NCBI GenBank assembly: GCA_021163545.1
Contig: JAGGTU010000051.1
Coordinates: forward strand, 1-12,425
Source: a bacterium
Lineage (GTDB): Bacteria > Patescibacteriota > Minisyncoccia > Minisyncoccales > PEYH01
Direction: 5' to 3'
Length of the DNA stretch: 12,425 bases
A program made the position numbers and the translations under genes. The notes under the pieces are model-generated. The model worked only from the letters and a program-made list of their open reading frames with translations. It was not told where the DNA came from and ran no database searches. Numbering within the stretch: position 1 is the first letter of the stretch; each line of letters opens with the position of its first letter. Of this stretch, positions 12,404 to 12,425 are shown in pieces.

Positions 12404-12425
12404 TCTCGCCTCCTTTATTTAACTG

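Overview
The window reads as an AT-rich chromosomal segment of a Candidate Phyla Radiation (Patescibacteria) bacterium, probably near Parcubacteria. This is inferred from compact genes packed on one strand, short Sec proteins, a sigma-region-4/HARE-HTH protein, a short HPF, a Cas2-domain PaaX-like regulator with no CRISPR, and intergenic TTTTGAA-type heptad repeats. Every convincing gene lies on the minus strand, so transcription runs from high to low coordinates.

From the high end, in transcription order: a zinc-ribbon protein of unknown role (12403-12092) ends in an intrinsic terminator. A strong promoter then drives a short candidate RNA (about 12028-11950) with its own terminator. Next is a PaaX-like regulator with a C-terminal Cas2 fold (11867-11277), flanked by two copies of a 40-bp palindrome. 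A consensus promoter follows, with a structured 96-nt leader, then murB (11074-10094) for peptidoglycan precursor synthesis. A 35-residue Lys/Arg-rich protein and the ribosome hibernation factor hpf come next and end in a strong terminator.

SecA (9377-6930) has its own promoter directly after that terminator. It is followed by a DUF1614-type membrane protein, a third copy of the palindrome, and a promoter for secD-secF (6103-3799), which are separated by one base. SecA, SecD and SecF together form most of the export motor and its proton-driven accessory. A sigma4/HARE-HTH protein (3700-2696), a membrane-anchored protein (2682-1405) and a VirD4/TraG-type ATPase (1207 to beyond base 1) complete the window. 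The last two look like partners in a DNA-translocation or type IV secretion-like machine.

The most unusual signal is the set of three palindromes. Each lies just upstream of, or inside, a good minus-strand promoter: that of the PaaX/Cas2-like gene itself, of murB, and of secDF. This suggests a small regulon, or a palindrome-associated mobile unit, centred on the Cas2-domain regulator. The murB leader is a second candidate: a 9-bp closing stem with a competing internal hairpin, directly followed by a perfect 40-bp palindrome that buries the ribosome binding site. Several other genes (the PaaX-like gene, secD and the TraG-like gene) have a -10 box exactly 7 nt before the ATG, which implies leaderless mRNAs.
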